Origin: an uncultured Clostridia bacterium
GTDB taxonomy: Bacteria; Bacillota; Clostridia; Oscillospirales; Acutalibacteraceae
Reading direction: 5' to 3'
Assembly (NCBI GenBank): GCA_945227095.1
Contig: CALYOC010000059.1
Coordinates: forward strand, 1-5,539
Length of the DNA: 5,539 nucleotides
The translations under genes were made by a program, and so were the position numbers. Shown piece by piece: positions 1 to 5,539 of the stretch (position 1 is the stretch's first letter; every line of letters begins with the position of its first letter). The notes below the pieces were generated by a model. The model did not search any database. It saw nothing but the letters and a program-made list of their open reading frames with translations, and had not been told where the DNA came from.

Positions 1-4
1 CGAA

Positions 5-58
5 AATATGCCGTTTTAAACCATATCGGGTTCGGCTCCCCTCACCTTATGGCATATT
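5..58. repeat. Inverted repeat with 38-nt loop, possible RNA structure upstream of the operon
   Basis: AATATGCC at 5-12 is perfectly complementary to GGCATATT at 51-58. The loop contains a second possible hairpin, CCATA at 21-25 with TATGG at 48-52, which could enclose a GGG/CCC stem at 28-30 and 38-40 around a TTCGGCT loop. The two outer stems share bases 51-52, so they exclude each other. No run of T follows, so it does not look like a standard intrinsic terminator. It could be the 3' end of an upstream transcript, a regulatory RNA fold, or chance in AT-rich DNA. It lies upstream of the proposed ech promoter and so would not be in a transcript started there. Confidence 0.3.
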
Positions 59-131
59 ATATAAATCACACGCGCGTACATTGTGTAAACATTACAAAAA
101 AATGTGGGTTGAAGTGTATGTTTTTTGTACT

Positions 132-150
132 TAATTCGGTCGCCCGATTA
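132..150. promoter_or_regulatory. Imperfect palindrome just upstream of the proposed -35 box, possible operator
   Basis: TAATTCGG at 132-139 can pair with CCGATTA at 144-150 across a 4-nt centre, giving seven pairs with one bulged T. It ends directly against the proposed -35 element at 151. That is where a dimeric regulator or activator might bind, but the sequence matches no operator consensus that I recognise. Confidence 0.25.
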
Positions 151-179
151 TTGTATATTTTATAGTAATATGATAAAAT
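151..179 (+). promoter_or_regulatory. Candidate sigma-A promoter of the ech operon
   Basis: TTGTAT at 151-156 is a partial match to the -35 consensus (the TTG is kept). It is followed after 17 nt by TAAAAT at 174-179, one base away from the -10 consensus. The surroundings are AT-rich. Transcription would begin near 186 and leave a leader of about 70 nt before the echA start. It is the best-spaced pair I found in the 254-nt upstream region, but AT-rich DNA gives such pairs by chance. Confidence 0.4.
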
Positions 180-238
180 ATAAGTCGGTTCGACAAGGGG
201 ATATTGTAACTAATCTTCCTGTCAAGCAAATAATGTAT

Positions 239-245
239 GAGGGAG
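239..245 (+). promoter_or_regulatory. Ribosome binding site that decides the echA start
   Basis: GAGGGAG at 239-245 lies 9 nt before the ATG at 255. It overlaps the earlier in-frame ATG at 237, which has no ribosome site of its own at a proper distance. This favours 255 as the true start. Confidence 0.6.
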
Positions 246-254
246 AAACAGGGC

Positions 255-2198
255 ATGAAAATCGAGTACATTCTGTATTTTCTGATACTATTTCCGTTTT
301 TAAGCGCTGTTTTGTTGGCTTTTGTAAAAGGTACTGCCAGAAAAATTGTGACTTTTTCTTCCAGTGCCCTTATCATCGGAGCTGCCGTCAGCTTTACGGC
401 AATTTGGGCCGCAAGAGGTTCGACGACTCTATCCTTGCTGCAAGACACGCACATTATCGACTACATAATGATTGCCGGTGAAATTTTCCTTATGGCTCTC
501 GTCTGCGTTCTGAGCGTCAAGTGGAAAAAATACTACGCAGGTCTGCTGTCCGTTGTTCAGACAGTGGCTATAATTTGGTTTGAGCTTTCCGGTTCAAAGA
601 GCATTAAAGGCTTCGAGCCCGCCGCTCAATACCACATCTACATTGACTTTTTGAGTGTTGTTATGATACTCATAATAGCCGTTGTGGGAACCTTGATTAC
701 CGTTTTTGCGGTGGGATATATGAAAGACTACCACAACAAACTTCACACCCAATTCAAAGACAGGACAAAATTCTTCTTCGCGATGATGTACACCTTTATC
801 GGCGCGATGTTCGGACTTGTGATGAGTTCTAACTTGAATTGGATGTATTTTTTCTGGGAAATCACAAGTGTAGTATCCTTCCTGATGATTGGATACAGCA
901 GAACTCCGAAGGCAATAGACAACTGCTTCAGAGCTCTTTGGATGAACCTTCTCGGCGGCTGCGGCTTCTGTGCGGCTATCCTCTGGCTCGGTTTCAAATT
1001 CTCAATCAGCGACTTACAGGCACTGATTGCTTCAAAATCCTCCGCGGCTCTCGTTCCGCCGATTTTGCTGCTCGCCTTTGCCGCTCTCACTAAATCCGCT
1101 CAGCTTCCGTTTTCAAGATGGCTTTTGGGCGCAATGGTCGCTCCCACACCCTCAAGCGCACTGCTCCACAGCGCGACAATGGTCAAAGCCGGTGTTTACC
1201 TCCTGCTCAGACTTGCTCCGCAGCTCAACGGGAACTACGCCGGATATATGGTTGCGCTCATCGGCGGCTTCACTTTCTTAATCACAAGTATGCTCGCAAT
1301 TACCGTTACAGACGGCAAAAAGCTTCTCGCATACTCAACTATATCCAACCTCGGACTTATCACCGCCTGCTCCGGAGTCGGAAGCTCGGAGACGGTTTGG
1401 GCGGGAATTTCCCTTATGATTTTCCACGCAGTTTCAAAATCCCTGCTTTTCCAAACCGTCGGCGCAATAGAAAACACCACGGGCTCAAGGGATATTGAAA
1501 AAATGCACGGCCTTATCATCAGGCAACCGAAGCTCGCCCTTACACTCGTGATAGGTATTGCGGGAATGTTCCTCGCGCCCTTCGGAATGCTTGTTTCAAA
1601 ATGGGCGGCGCTCAAATCATTTATCGACACGGACAACAAAACCGTCGGAATTATCCTTGTAATATTCATCTGCTTCGGAAGTGCTACCACCCTGTTCTAC
1701 TGGGCTAAATGGCTGCTCAAGGCAATCGCGGTAATTCCCAAGGAGTCCAGGGAGCCCGACTGCTCCGGAAGAAGCGAATGGTTCTCTCTTTACACTCACG
1801 CGGCACTTATGCTCATTCTCTGCTTCGCGTTCCCCTTTGTTTCAAAATATGTCATCTCTCCCTATGTGGAAAGAATATTCAATATCGCAAACCCGCTGCT
1901 CAGCGACGGCAATATGATAATTATGATATTTATGGTCATTATGGTATTTGTCGTTCCGACTCTTGTCGGAATTTTCAACAGCAAAATCTCCTACGATAAA
2001 TCCACCGTATATATCAACGGAGTCGGCAAGAAGGATATGTACTTCACCGACTCAATGGGCGAGGACAAGAGAATGTACCTCGCCGGCTGGTATCTCGACG
2101 ATATTTTCAGTAAGAAAAAGCTTTGGAATCTCAGTTTAATTATATCTGCCACTCTGATTGTGGTATATACCGTACTGGCGATTGGAGGTGCTCTGTAA
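255..2198 (+). CDS. echA: Ech hydrogenase subunit A, NuoL/MrpA-like proton antiporter membrane subunit
   Basis: This is the large ion-pumping subunit of the membrane arm, expected to couple ferredoxin-driven H2 formation to H+ or Na+ export. The 647-residue product is almost wholly hydrophobic, with many transmembrane helices. The central antiporter domain (about 125-490) shows the family's charged residues: WEITS with Glu202, LTKSAQLPF with Lys280, LLHSATMVKAG with His305 and Lys311, and FHAVSKSLLF with His391 and Lys395. In complex I homologues these in-membrane charges form the proton path. The C-terminal part (about 585-647) has a polar stretch and a last helix in place of the long lateral helix of NuoL. 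An in-frame ATG at 237 would add six residues, but 255 has the better ribosome site and begins directly before the first helix. The stop codon is immediately followed by the echB ATG. Its position as first of six ech genes in standard order supports EchA over NuoL or HyfB. Confidence 0.95.
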   Translation: MKIEYILYFLILFPFLSAVLLAFVKGTARKIVTFSSSALIIGAAVSFTAIWAARGSTTLSLLQDTHIIDYIMIAGEIFLMALVCVLSVKWKKYYAGLLSVVQTVAIIWFELSGSKSIKGFEPAAQYHIYIDFLSVVMILIIAVVGTLITVFAVGYMKDYHNKLHTQFKDRTKFFFAMMYTFIGAMFGLVMSSNLNWMYFFWEITSVVSFLMIGYSRTPKAIDNCFRALWMNLLGGCGFCAAILWLGFKFSISDLQALIASKSSAALVPPILLLAFAALTKSAQLPFSRWLLGAMVAPTPSSALLHSATMVKAGVYLLLRLAPQLNGNYAGYMVALIGGFTFLITSMLAITVTDGKKLLAYSTISNLGLITACSGVGSSETVWAGISLMIFHAVSKSLLFQTVGAIENTTGSRDIEKMHGLIIRQPKLALTLVIGIAGMFLAPFGMLVSKWAALKSFIDTDNKTVGIILVIFICFGSATTLFYWAKWLLKAIAVIPKESREPDCSGRSEWFSLYTHAALMLILCFAFPFVSKYVISPYVERIFNIANPLLSDGNMIIMIFMVIMVFVVPTLVGIFNSKISYDKSTVYINGVGKKDMYFTDSMGEDKRMYLAGWYLDDIFSKKKLWNLSLIISATLIVVYTVLAIGGAL

Positions 2199-3083
2199 AT
2201 GAAAAGCATACCCTTAGAAGCAAGACTAATCGCCGCGGCAATTTACTTTATAGCGGCTCCGTTTATAGGCGGTCTTCTCTCCGGAGTTGACAGAGTTATA
2301 TCCGCCCGTATGCAGGGAAGAAAGGGCCCGAGCATTTTTCAGGGATTTTATGACATAGTAAAGCTTTTATCCAAGCAAAGAAACTGCGTCAACAAAATTC
2401 AGGTCATGTACCTGGGAAGCTTCCTGTTCTTCATCATATTCACGGGTGCGCTGTTCTTCGCAGGATGCGATTTGCTGATGATATTCTTCTCACTCACAAC
2501 GGCAAACATCTTCCTTGCGGTTGCCGCCGCAAGCACTAACAGCCCCTACGCGACAATGGGCGCGCAAAGAGAGCTTCTTCAAATGCTCGCCTATGAGCCG
2601 ATGACGCTTCTCACAGCAGTCGGCTTCTATGTTGCAACAGGCACATTCAAAAGCGCCGAGATGTTAACGCAGATAGATTTGCCCGCTATCGTGAGCTTGC
2701 CCGGAGTGTTTGTAGGATTCTTATTTATCCTCGTAATCAAGCTTCGCAAGCACCCTTACGACCTCTCCACAAGTCACCACGCTCACCAAGAGGTTGTCAA
2801 AGGTATTTCAACCGAGTTCTCCGGACCTGTCTATGCACTTATGGAGCTCTCGCACTGGTACGAAAATGTATTCTTAATGGGCATTGTATCAATGTTCTTC
2901 ATCAATAACAATCCGTGGAGTATCCTGTGGAGTATCGCCGCAAGCGTAATTGTCTATCTCGTTATGATATTGGTTGACAACACAAACGCGCGTATGAAAT
3001 GGGACAATATGTTGAAAAACACCTGGATTGCCACTATGGTTTTAGGTGCGCTCAACATATTCATTCTTCACATTTTTAAATAG
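2199..3083 (+). CDS. echB: Ech hydrogenase subunit B, NuoH-like membrane anchor
   Basis: This integral membrane subunit joins the hydrogenase arm to the ion-pumping arm; it corresponds to NuoH/ND1 of complex I and HycD of formate hydrogenlyase. The 294-residue product has about eight hydrophobic helices. Family signatures are the early loop ARMQGRKGPSIFQGFYD (about 36-52) followed by a KLLSK segment, the loop GAQRELLQMLAYEP (121-134), and the loop beginning KHPYDLSTSHHAHQE (184-198), which runs on to TEFSGP at 205-210. These loops face the peripheral arm in complex I. The ATG directly follows the echA stop with no spacer, and GGAGGTG at 2184-2190, inside the end of echA, is its ribosome site, so translation is probably coupled. 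Unlike quinone-reacting NuoH, no quinone is expected to be used here. The assignment to NuoH-like is firm, and Ech follows from the neighbours. Confidence 0.95.
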   Translation: MKSIPLEARLIAAAIYFIAAPFIGGLLSGVDRVISARMQGRKGPSIFQGFYDIVKLLSKQRNCVNKIQVMYLGSFLFFIIFTGALFFAGCDLLMIFFSLTTANIFLAVAAASTNSPYATMGAQRELLQMLAYEPMTLLTAVGFYVATGTFKSAEMLTQIDLPAIVSLPGVFVGFLFILVIKLRKHPYDLSTSHHAHQEVVKGISTEFSGPVYALMELSHWYENVFLMGIVSMFFINNNPWSILWSIAASVIVYLVMILVDNTNARMKWDNMLKNTWIATMVLGALNIFILHIFK

Positions 3084-3097
3084 GGGAGGAAACGAAA

Positions 3098-3544
3098 ATG
3101 TCCAAAATGAAAAAATCTCCGTGGATTATGCATTACGACGGCGCAAGCTGCAACGGCTGCGATATTGAAGTGCTCGCGTGTCTTACTCCTCTGTACGATG
3201 TTGAAAGGTTCGGTGTCATCAACACAGGTAACCCCAAACACGCCGACATTTTGCTCATAACAGGGGGAATAAACACCCAATGCGAAAGCGTTGTAAAGCA
3301 AATTTACTCACAAATGGCTGAACCGAAAGTGGTTGTAGCCGTCGGTATATGCGCCTGCAACGGCGGCGTTTTCAAAGACTGCTACAACATTAAAGGCGGA
3401 GTGGATACCACCATTCCGGTCGATGTATATGTTCCCGGTTGTGCCGCAAGACCGGAGTCAATTATTGACGGAGTCGTAAAAGCGGTAGACATCCTGGAAG
3501 AAAAATACGAAAATATGAAAAAGAAAGGCGGTAAAGCTCATTGA
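3098..3544 (+). CDS. echC: Ech hydrogenase subunit C, [NiFe] hydrogenase small subunit (NuoB-like)
   Basis: The small subunit carries the single [4Fe-4S] cluster next to the NiFe site, equivalent to N2 in complex I. It receives electrons from EchF and passes them to EchE on the cytoplasmic side. In the 148 residues the four expected ligands are visible: Cys18 and Cys21 in ASCNGCDIE, Cys85 in VGICACNGG, and Cys115 in VPGCAARPES. The usual form of the last motif is PGCPPRPE; here the two prolines are alanines, while the Cys and the RPE are kept. The protein lacks the Tat signal and the extra cluster domain of uptake hydrogenase small subunits, as expected for group 4. Its short Lys-rich tail (about 141-146) is unremarkable. 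A strong ribosome site (GGGGAGGA, 3083-3090) precedes the ATG by 7 nt, and 14 nt separate it from echB. Its end overlaps echD by 4 nt. Confidence 0.95.
   Translation: MSKMKKSPWIMHYDGASCNGCDIEVLACLTPLYDVERFGVINTGNPKHADILLITGGINTQCESVVKQIYSQMAEPKVVVAVGICACNGGVFKDCYNIKGGVDTTIPVDVYVPGCAARPESIIDGVVKAVDILEEKYENMKKKGGKAH
3524..3531 (+). promoter_or_regulatory. Ribosome binding site supporting the TTG start of echD
   Basis: AAAGGCGG at 3524-3531 lies 9 nt before the TTG at 3541. It is an imperfect Shine-Dalgarno sequence, but it is correctly spaced and sits inside the end of echC. No ATG or GTG start lies in frame near this point, so the TTG is the natural choice. Confidence 0.55.
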
Positions 3545-3903
3545 GAGAGAATTATAAGATAATCGACATATCGTACAGCGATATTACCGATATTATGCTA
3601 AACTGCCAAAAGCAGGGAGACAGGCTTGTTCAAATGCACGCCGTTTCAATCCCCTCCGGCGCGATTTTATACTACTCCGTTTCGACCGGCGACAACGAAT
3701 TTGTCACATACAAAACACAGGTAAGCGACGATGTTGTCCTCCCCTCGATAAGTAGTATTTACCCCAACGCCATTCTTTACGAAAACGAAATGAAAGAGCT
3801 CTTTGGTGTAAACATCGACTGCATAAGTCTCGATTACAACAACAGACTTTACAGAATAAATGTTGAAACACCGTTTAAAAAACCGGCAAAGGAGGGTGAA
3901 TGA
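3541..3903 (+). CDS. echD: Ech hydrogenase subunit D, NuoC-like (30 kDa subunit family)
   Basis: This is a structural subunit of the peripheral arm, related to the NuoC/30-kDa subunit of complex I; it binds no cofactor in known relatives and helps hold the large and small subunits together. The 120-residue product is the short Ech form. The recognisable part is ILYENEMKELFGVNID (about 78-93), which matches the E-x-E-x-x-x-L-F-G signature of the family, followed by a C-terminal stretch with RLYRINVETPFKKPAKEGE. The N-terminal half is weakly conserved and I assign it by position. It starts with TTG in a TTGA overlap with the echC stop, which suggests translational coupling and a lower initiation rate. 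Its place between the small and large subunits is the standard one. Confidence 0.88.
   Translation: MRENYKIIDISYSDITDIMLNCQKQGDRLVQMHAVSIPSGAILYYSVSTGDNEFVTYKTQVSDDVVLPSISSIYPNAILYENEMKELFGVNIDCISLDYNNRLYRINVETPFKKPAKEGE
3891..3899 (+). promoter_or_regulatory. Ribosome binding site for echE, bearing on two possible starts
   Basis: GGAGGGTGA at 3891-3899 is preceded by AAA and is the strong site for echE. It sits 4 nt (counted from GGAGG) before the ATG at 3900 and 10 nt before the ATG at 3906. The first is too close for normal initiation and the second slightly long, so both starts stay possible. Confidence 0.6.
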
Positions 3904-3905
3904 TT

Positions 3906-4985
3906 ATGTCTAAAAGAAGTGTTATTCCTTTCGGACCGCAGCACCCCGTTCTCCCCGAACCCATTCACCTGGACCTCGTTTTGGAGGACGAAAAAATAAT
4001 TGAAGCCATTCCCTCTATCGGATATGTTCACAGACGACTTGAAAAACTCATTGATAAAAGAGATTTTAAGGACTACCTCTATGTCATAGAGAGACTTTGC
4101 GGTATCTGCTCATTTATGCACGGAATGGGCTACTGCGAAGCGGTGGAAAGAGTTTTCGACACCGAAATTCCCGACAGGGCAAAATACCTGAGAATGATTT
4201 GGTGCGAGATGTCCAGAATTCACTCACACCTTCTGTGGTTAGGTCTGCTGGCAGACGCCTTCGGATTTGACGCCCTGTTTATGCAATGCTGGCGTATGAG
4301 AGAAAAGGTTTTAGATATGTTTGAAGCCTCGACGGGCGGCCGCGTTATCTTCTCCGTAAACACAATCGGCGGCGTGCGCAAGGATATGAGCAAGGATATG
4401 CTCAAGGGCTTTGTAAACGAGTTCAACTCAATGGAAAAGGAGATAAGAAGGCTCACCGATGTATTTCTGCACGATTACTCGGTTGAAACAAGGCTTCGAG
4501 GACTCGGAATTCTCACTAAGGAGGACGCTTTAAGATTCGGCGCGGTAGGCCCTATGATGAGAGCAAGCTCCATCGCACAGGACACGAGAAAGACAGGCTA
4601 TCTCGCATATAACGATATTGACTTCGACATAATCACAAGCGACGAGTGTGACGGATACGCAAGGTGCTTTGTCAGAATCAACGAGATTTTCCAATCAATC
4701 AACATTATCCGCCAGGCGGTTGAGAAAATACCCGACGGTCAAATTTCAGTACCGATAAAGGGCAACCCCGACGGAGAGGCATTTGTCAGACTCGAACAGC
4801 CCCGCGGCGAAGCCATTTACTATGTTAAGGGCAACGGAACAAAGTTCCTCGACAGGGTGAGAGTCAGAACTCCCACATTTACAAATCTAACTTCCCTTAT
4901 AAACATTCTTCCGGGAAGCGAATTGGCAGATGTAGGTCTGCAAATACTTACAATAGACCCCTGCGTCAGTTGTACGGAAAGGTAA
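3906..4985 (+). CDS. echE: Ech hydrogenase subunit E, [NiFe] hydrogenase large subunit (NuoD-like)
   Basis: This is the catalytic subunit: its NiFe(CN)2CO centre interconverts H+ and H2. In the 359-residue form the N-terminus reads VIPFGPQHPVLPEP, typical of group 4 large subunits. The first NiFe motif is RLCGICSFMH, with Cys65 and Cys68 as ligands. The second is DPCVSCTER, with Cys353 and Cys356, and the protein stops exactly after this Arg. In related HycE, which is made as a precursor, the maturation protease cuts just after the corresponding Arg; here there is nothing to remove. All four Cys ligands are present, so it is a real hydrogenase rather than the Cys-free NuoD. A second in-frame ATG at 3900 overlaps the echD stop and would add Met-Ile. 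GGAGG at 3891-3895 is 10 nt from 3906 but only 4 nt from 3900, so I prefer 3906 without certainty. A 9-nt gap leads to echF. Confidence 0.96.
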   Translation: MSKRSVIPFGPQHPVLPEPIHLDLVLEDEKIIEAIPSIGYVHRRLEKLIDKRDFKDYLYVIERLCGICSFMHGMGYCEAVERVFDTEIPDRAKYLRMIWCEMSRIHSHLLWLGLLADAFGFDALFMQCWRMREKVLDMFEASTGGRVIFSVNTIGGVRKDMSKDMLKGFVNEFNSMEKEIRRLTDVFLHDYSVETRLRGLGILTKEDALRFGAVGPMMRASSIAQDTRKTGYLAYNDIDFDIITSDECDGYARCFVRINEIFQSINIIRQAVEKIPDGQISVPIKGNPDGEAFVRLEQPRGEAIYYVKGNGTKFLDRVRVRTPTFTNLTSLINILPGSELADVGLQILTIDPCVSCTER

Positions 4986-4994
4986 GGTGAAAAT

Positions 4995-5468
4995 ATGAGC
5001 AAGCTTATGGATTTTATCCCCTTCGCTGTAAAAAACCTGTTTTCACGCCCTGCCACGAGCAAATACCCTTTCGAACCAAGGGAGTACCCGCAGCGCAGCA
5101 GAGGTCATATCGAAGTGGTCATTGACGAGTGTATATTCTGCGGAAGCTGTCAGCGCAAATGTCCGTCCGACGCTATAACCGTGGACAGAAGCAAGCATAT
5201 GTGGTCAATCAACAGAATGGGATGTGTGCAATGCGGTTACTGCGTTGACAACTGCCCGAAAAATTGCCTTAATATCCTCCCCGGATACACCTCTCCCACC
5301 CTCTCAAAAACTGTTGACGAATACATCAAGCAGGTCGAGGAGACGCCGGCGCGCGGAAAGCTGAAAAACGATATGGGAAAATGCGTCTTCTGCACACTTT
5401 GCGCCAAAAAGTGCCCTGCCGGCGCAATCACTGTTGCCAGAATCGAAAAGAAATGGGAGTGTGACTAG
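4995..5468 (+). CDS. echF: Ech hydrogenase subunit F, NuoI-like polyferredoxin with a third, incomplete cluster motif
   Basis: This is the electron-entry subunit, expected to take electrons from reduced ferredoxin and hand them to EchC. The first 95 residues are a normal EchF: a basic N-terminus with NLFSRPATSKYPFEPRE, then two [4Fe-4S] motifs, CIFCGSCQRKCP (Cys46, 49, 52, 56) and CVQCGYCVDNCP (Cys77, 80, 83, 87). After a linker (about 96-128) comes an extra motif, CVFCTLCAKKCP (Cys130, 133, 136, 140), ending in KKWECD before TAG at 5466. As I recall, typical EchF proteins end soon after the second motif, at roughly 110-130 residues, so this 157-residue form carries an extension. The extension copies the first motif but stops before its partner motif; a truncated four-cluster protein is likely (see the next entry). 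AAGGTGA at 4984-4990 is the ribosome site. The core function should survive with the first two clusters alone. Confidence 0.92.
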   Translation: MSKLMDFIPFAVKNLFSRPATSKYPFEPREYPQRSRGHIEVVIDECIFCGSCQRKCPSDAITVDRSKHMWSINRMGCVQCGYCVDNCPKNCLNILPGYTSPTLSKTVDEYIKQVEETPARGKLKNDMGKCVFCTLCAKKCPAGAITVARIEKKWECD

Positions 5469-5539
5469 ACCAAGTGCAGAATATGATCCCATTCGCCGCC
5501 CCGCAGACATACTCAGCCTCTCGCTTGTCCTGCTGAGGC
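5469..5539 (+). pseudogene. Possible broken continuation of echF (remnant of a fourth [4Fe-4S] motif)
   Basis: Reading on in the echF frame after the TAG gives Thr-Lys-Cys-Arg-Ile and then TGA at 5484-5486. In the first ferredoxin pair of EchF, Cys46 to Cys77 is 31 residues, with a Trp 24 residues after Cys46. In the extension Cys130 is likewise followed by Trp154, and the Cys encoded at 5475-5477 is exactly 31 codons on. The next Cys of the motif, three codons later, falls on the TGA, one base from a Cys codon. Beyond that the frame has no Cys-rich motif. Another frame reads Ala-Ala-Pro-Gln-Thr-Tyr at 5495-5512, which could be a shifted remnant of the motif's end, but this is speculative. 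Sequence error near the window end, true decay, or coincidence are all possible. Confidence 0.4.
5512..5537. repeat. Short inverted repeat at the window end
   Basis: CTCAGC at 5512-5517 is complementary to GCTGAG at 5532-5537 around a 14-nt loop. An overlapping pairing of GCCTC (5516-5520) with GAGGC (5535-5539) is also possible. It lies about 45 nt after the echF stop and could be part of a terminator or intergenic element, but no T-run is visible before the window ends. Confidence 0.25.

Noticed and set aside
26..46. A T-arm-like sequence, GGGTTCGGCTCCC, suggesting the 3' end of a tRNA or tmRNA
   Set aside because: The loop lacks the invariant A58 (G is present), only three stem pairs hold firmly, no matching anticodon arm lies in the 25 nt before it, and no CCA end follows.
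125..481. An open frame of 118 codons overlapping the start of echA
   Set aside because: It is out of frame with echA over most of its length, has no ribosome site, and its product resembles no family and is a shadow of echA codons.
743..1690. Several open frames on both strands inside echA, including 151 codons on the minus strand at 1235-1690
   Set aside because: They lie wholly within the well-supported echA frame, have no ribosome sites and no recognisable motifs.
255..5468. Complex I (nuo) operon, or a formate hydrogenlyase (hyc/hyf) operon
   Set aside because: EchE keeps all four NiFe-binding Cys residues, which NuoD lacks. There is no formate dehydrogenase, no NuoE/F/G or other extra subunits, and the A-F order and subunit sizes match Ech.
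5466..5486. TAG and TGA read as pyrrolysine and selenocysteine in an extended EchF
   Set aside because: Two different recoded stops in six codons would be extraordinary, no selenocysteine insertion hairpin is evident in the short remaining sequence, and the frame downstream loses its ferredoxin character.
5304..5510. Minus-strand frame of 68 codons near the end, a possible convergent gene
   Set aside because: It lies mostly antisense to the Cys-rich coding region of echF and its product looks like no protein; no start signal was found.
1..5539. CRISPR array, insertion sequence, prophage or defence system
   Set aside because: No direct repeats with spacers, no transposase or integrase, and no terminal repeats are visible; the window is almost entirely a metabolic operon.

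Overview
The window carries one complete, plus-strand, six-gene operon for an Ech-type energy-converting [NiFe] hydrogenase (group 4, membrane-bound, related to respiratory complex I). The order is canonical: echA (NuoL-like antiporter subunit), echB (NuoH-like membrane anchor), echC (NuoB-like small subunit), echD (NuoC-like), echE (NuoD-like [NiFe] large subunit) and echF (NuoI-like polyferredoxin). The genes abut or overlap, each has its own Shine-Dalgarno sequence, and one starts with TTG. Strong GGAGG-type ribosome sites, a TTG start, moderate GC content and the polypeptide style suggest an anaerobic Bacillota of the class Clostridia, perhaps a gut or rumen fermenter. That placement is inference, because no taxonomic marker is present.

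Layout: positions 1-254 hold no convincing gene. They contain an 8-bp inverted repeat (5-58), a weak Rex-like palindrome (81-97), an imperfect palindrome (132-150) and a plausible sigma-A promoter (151-179). Positions 255-5468 are the six genes with almost no spacer DNA. Positions 5469-5539 have no intact gene, but they begin with what looks like the broken continuation of echF.

How the genes work together: reduced ferredoxin passes electrons through the [4Fe-4S] clusters of EchF to the single proximal cluster of EchC and then to the NiFe site of EchE, where protons are reduced to H2. EchD helps hold the peripheral arm together. EchB and EchA form the membrane arm, which couples this reaction to export of H+ or Na+. 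The reaction is reversible in known members, so the complex could also reduce ferredoxin with H2.

This is a known system, not a new one. The points most worth checking are the 3' end of echF, where a third ferredoxin motif is cut off by two in-frame stops at positions matching an internal repeat, and the large subunit, which is encoded already in its mature form without a C-terminal peptide to remove. No hydrogenase maturation gene (hyp) lies in the window.
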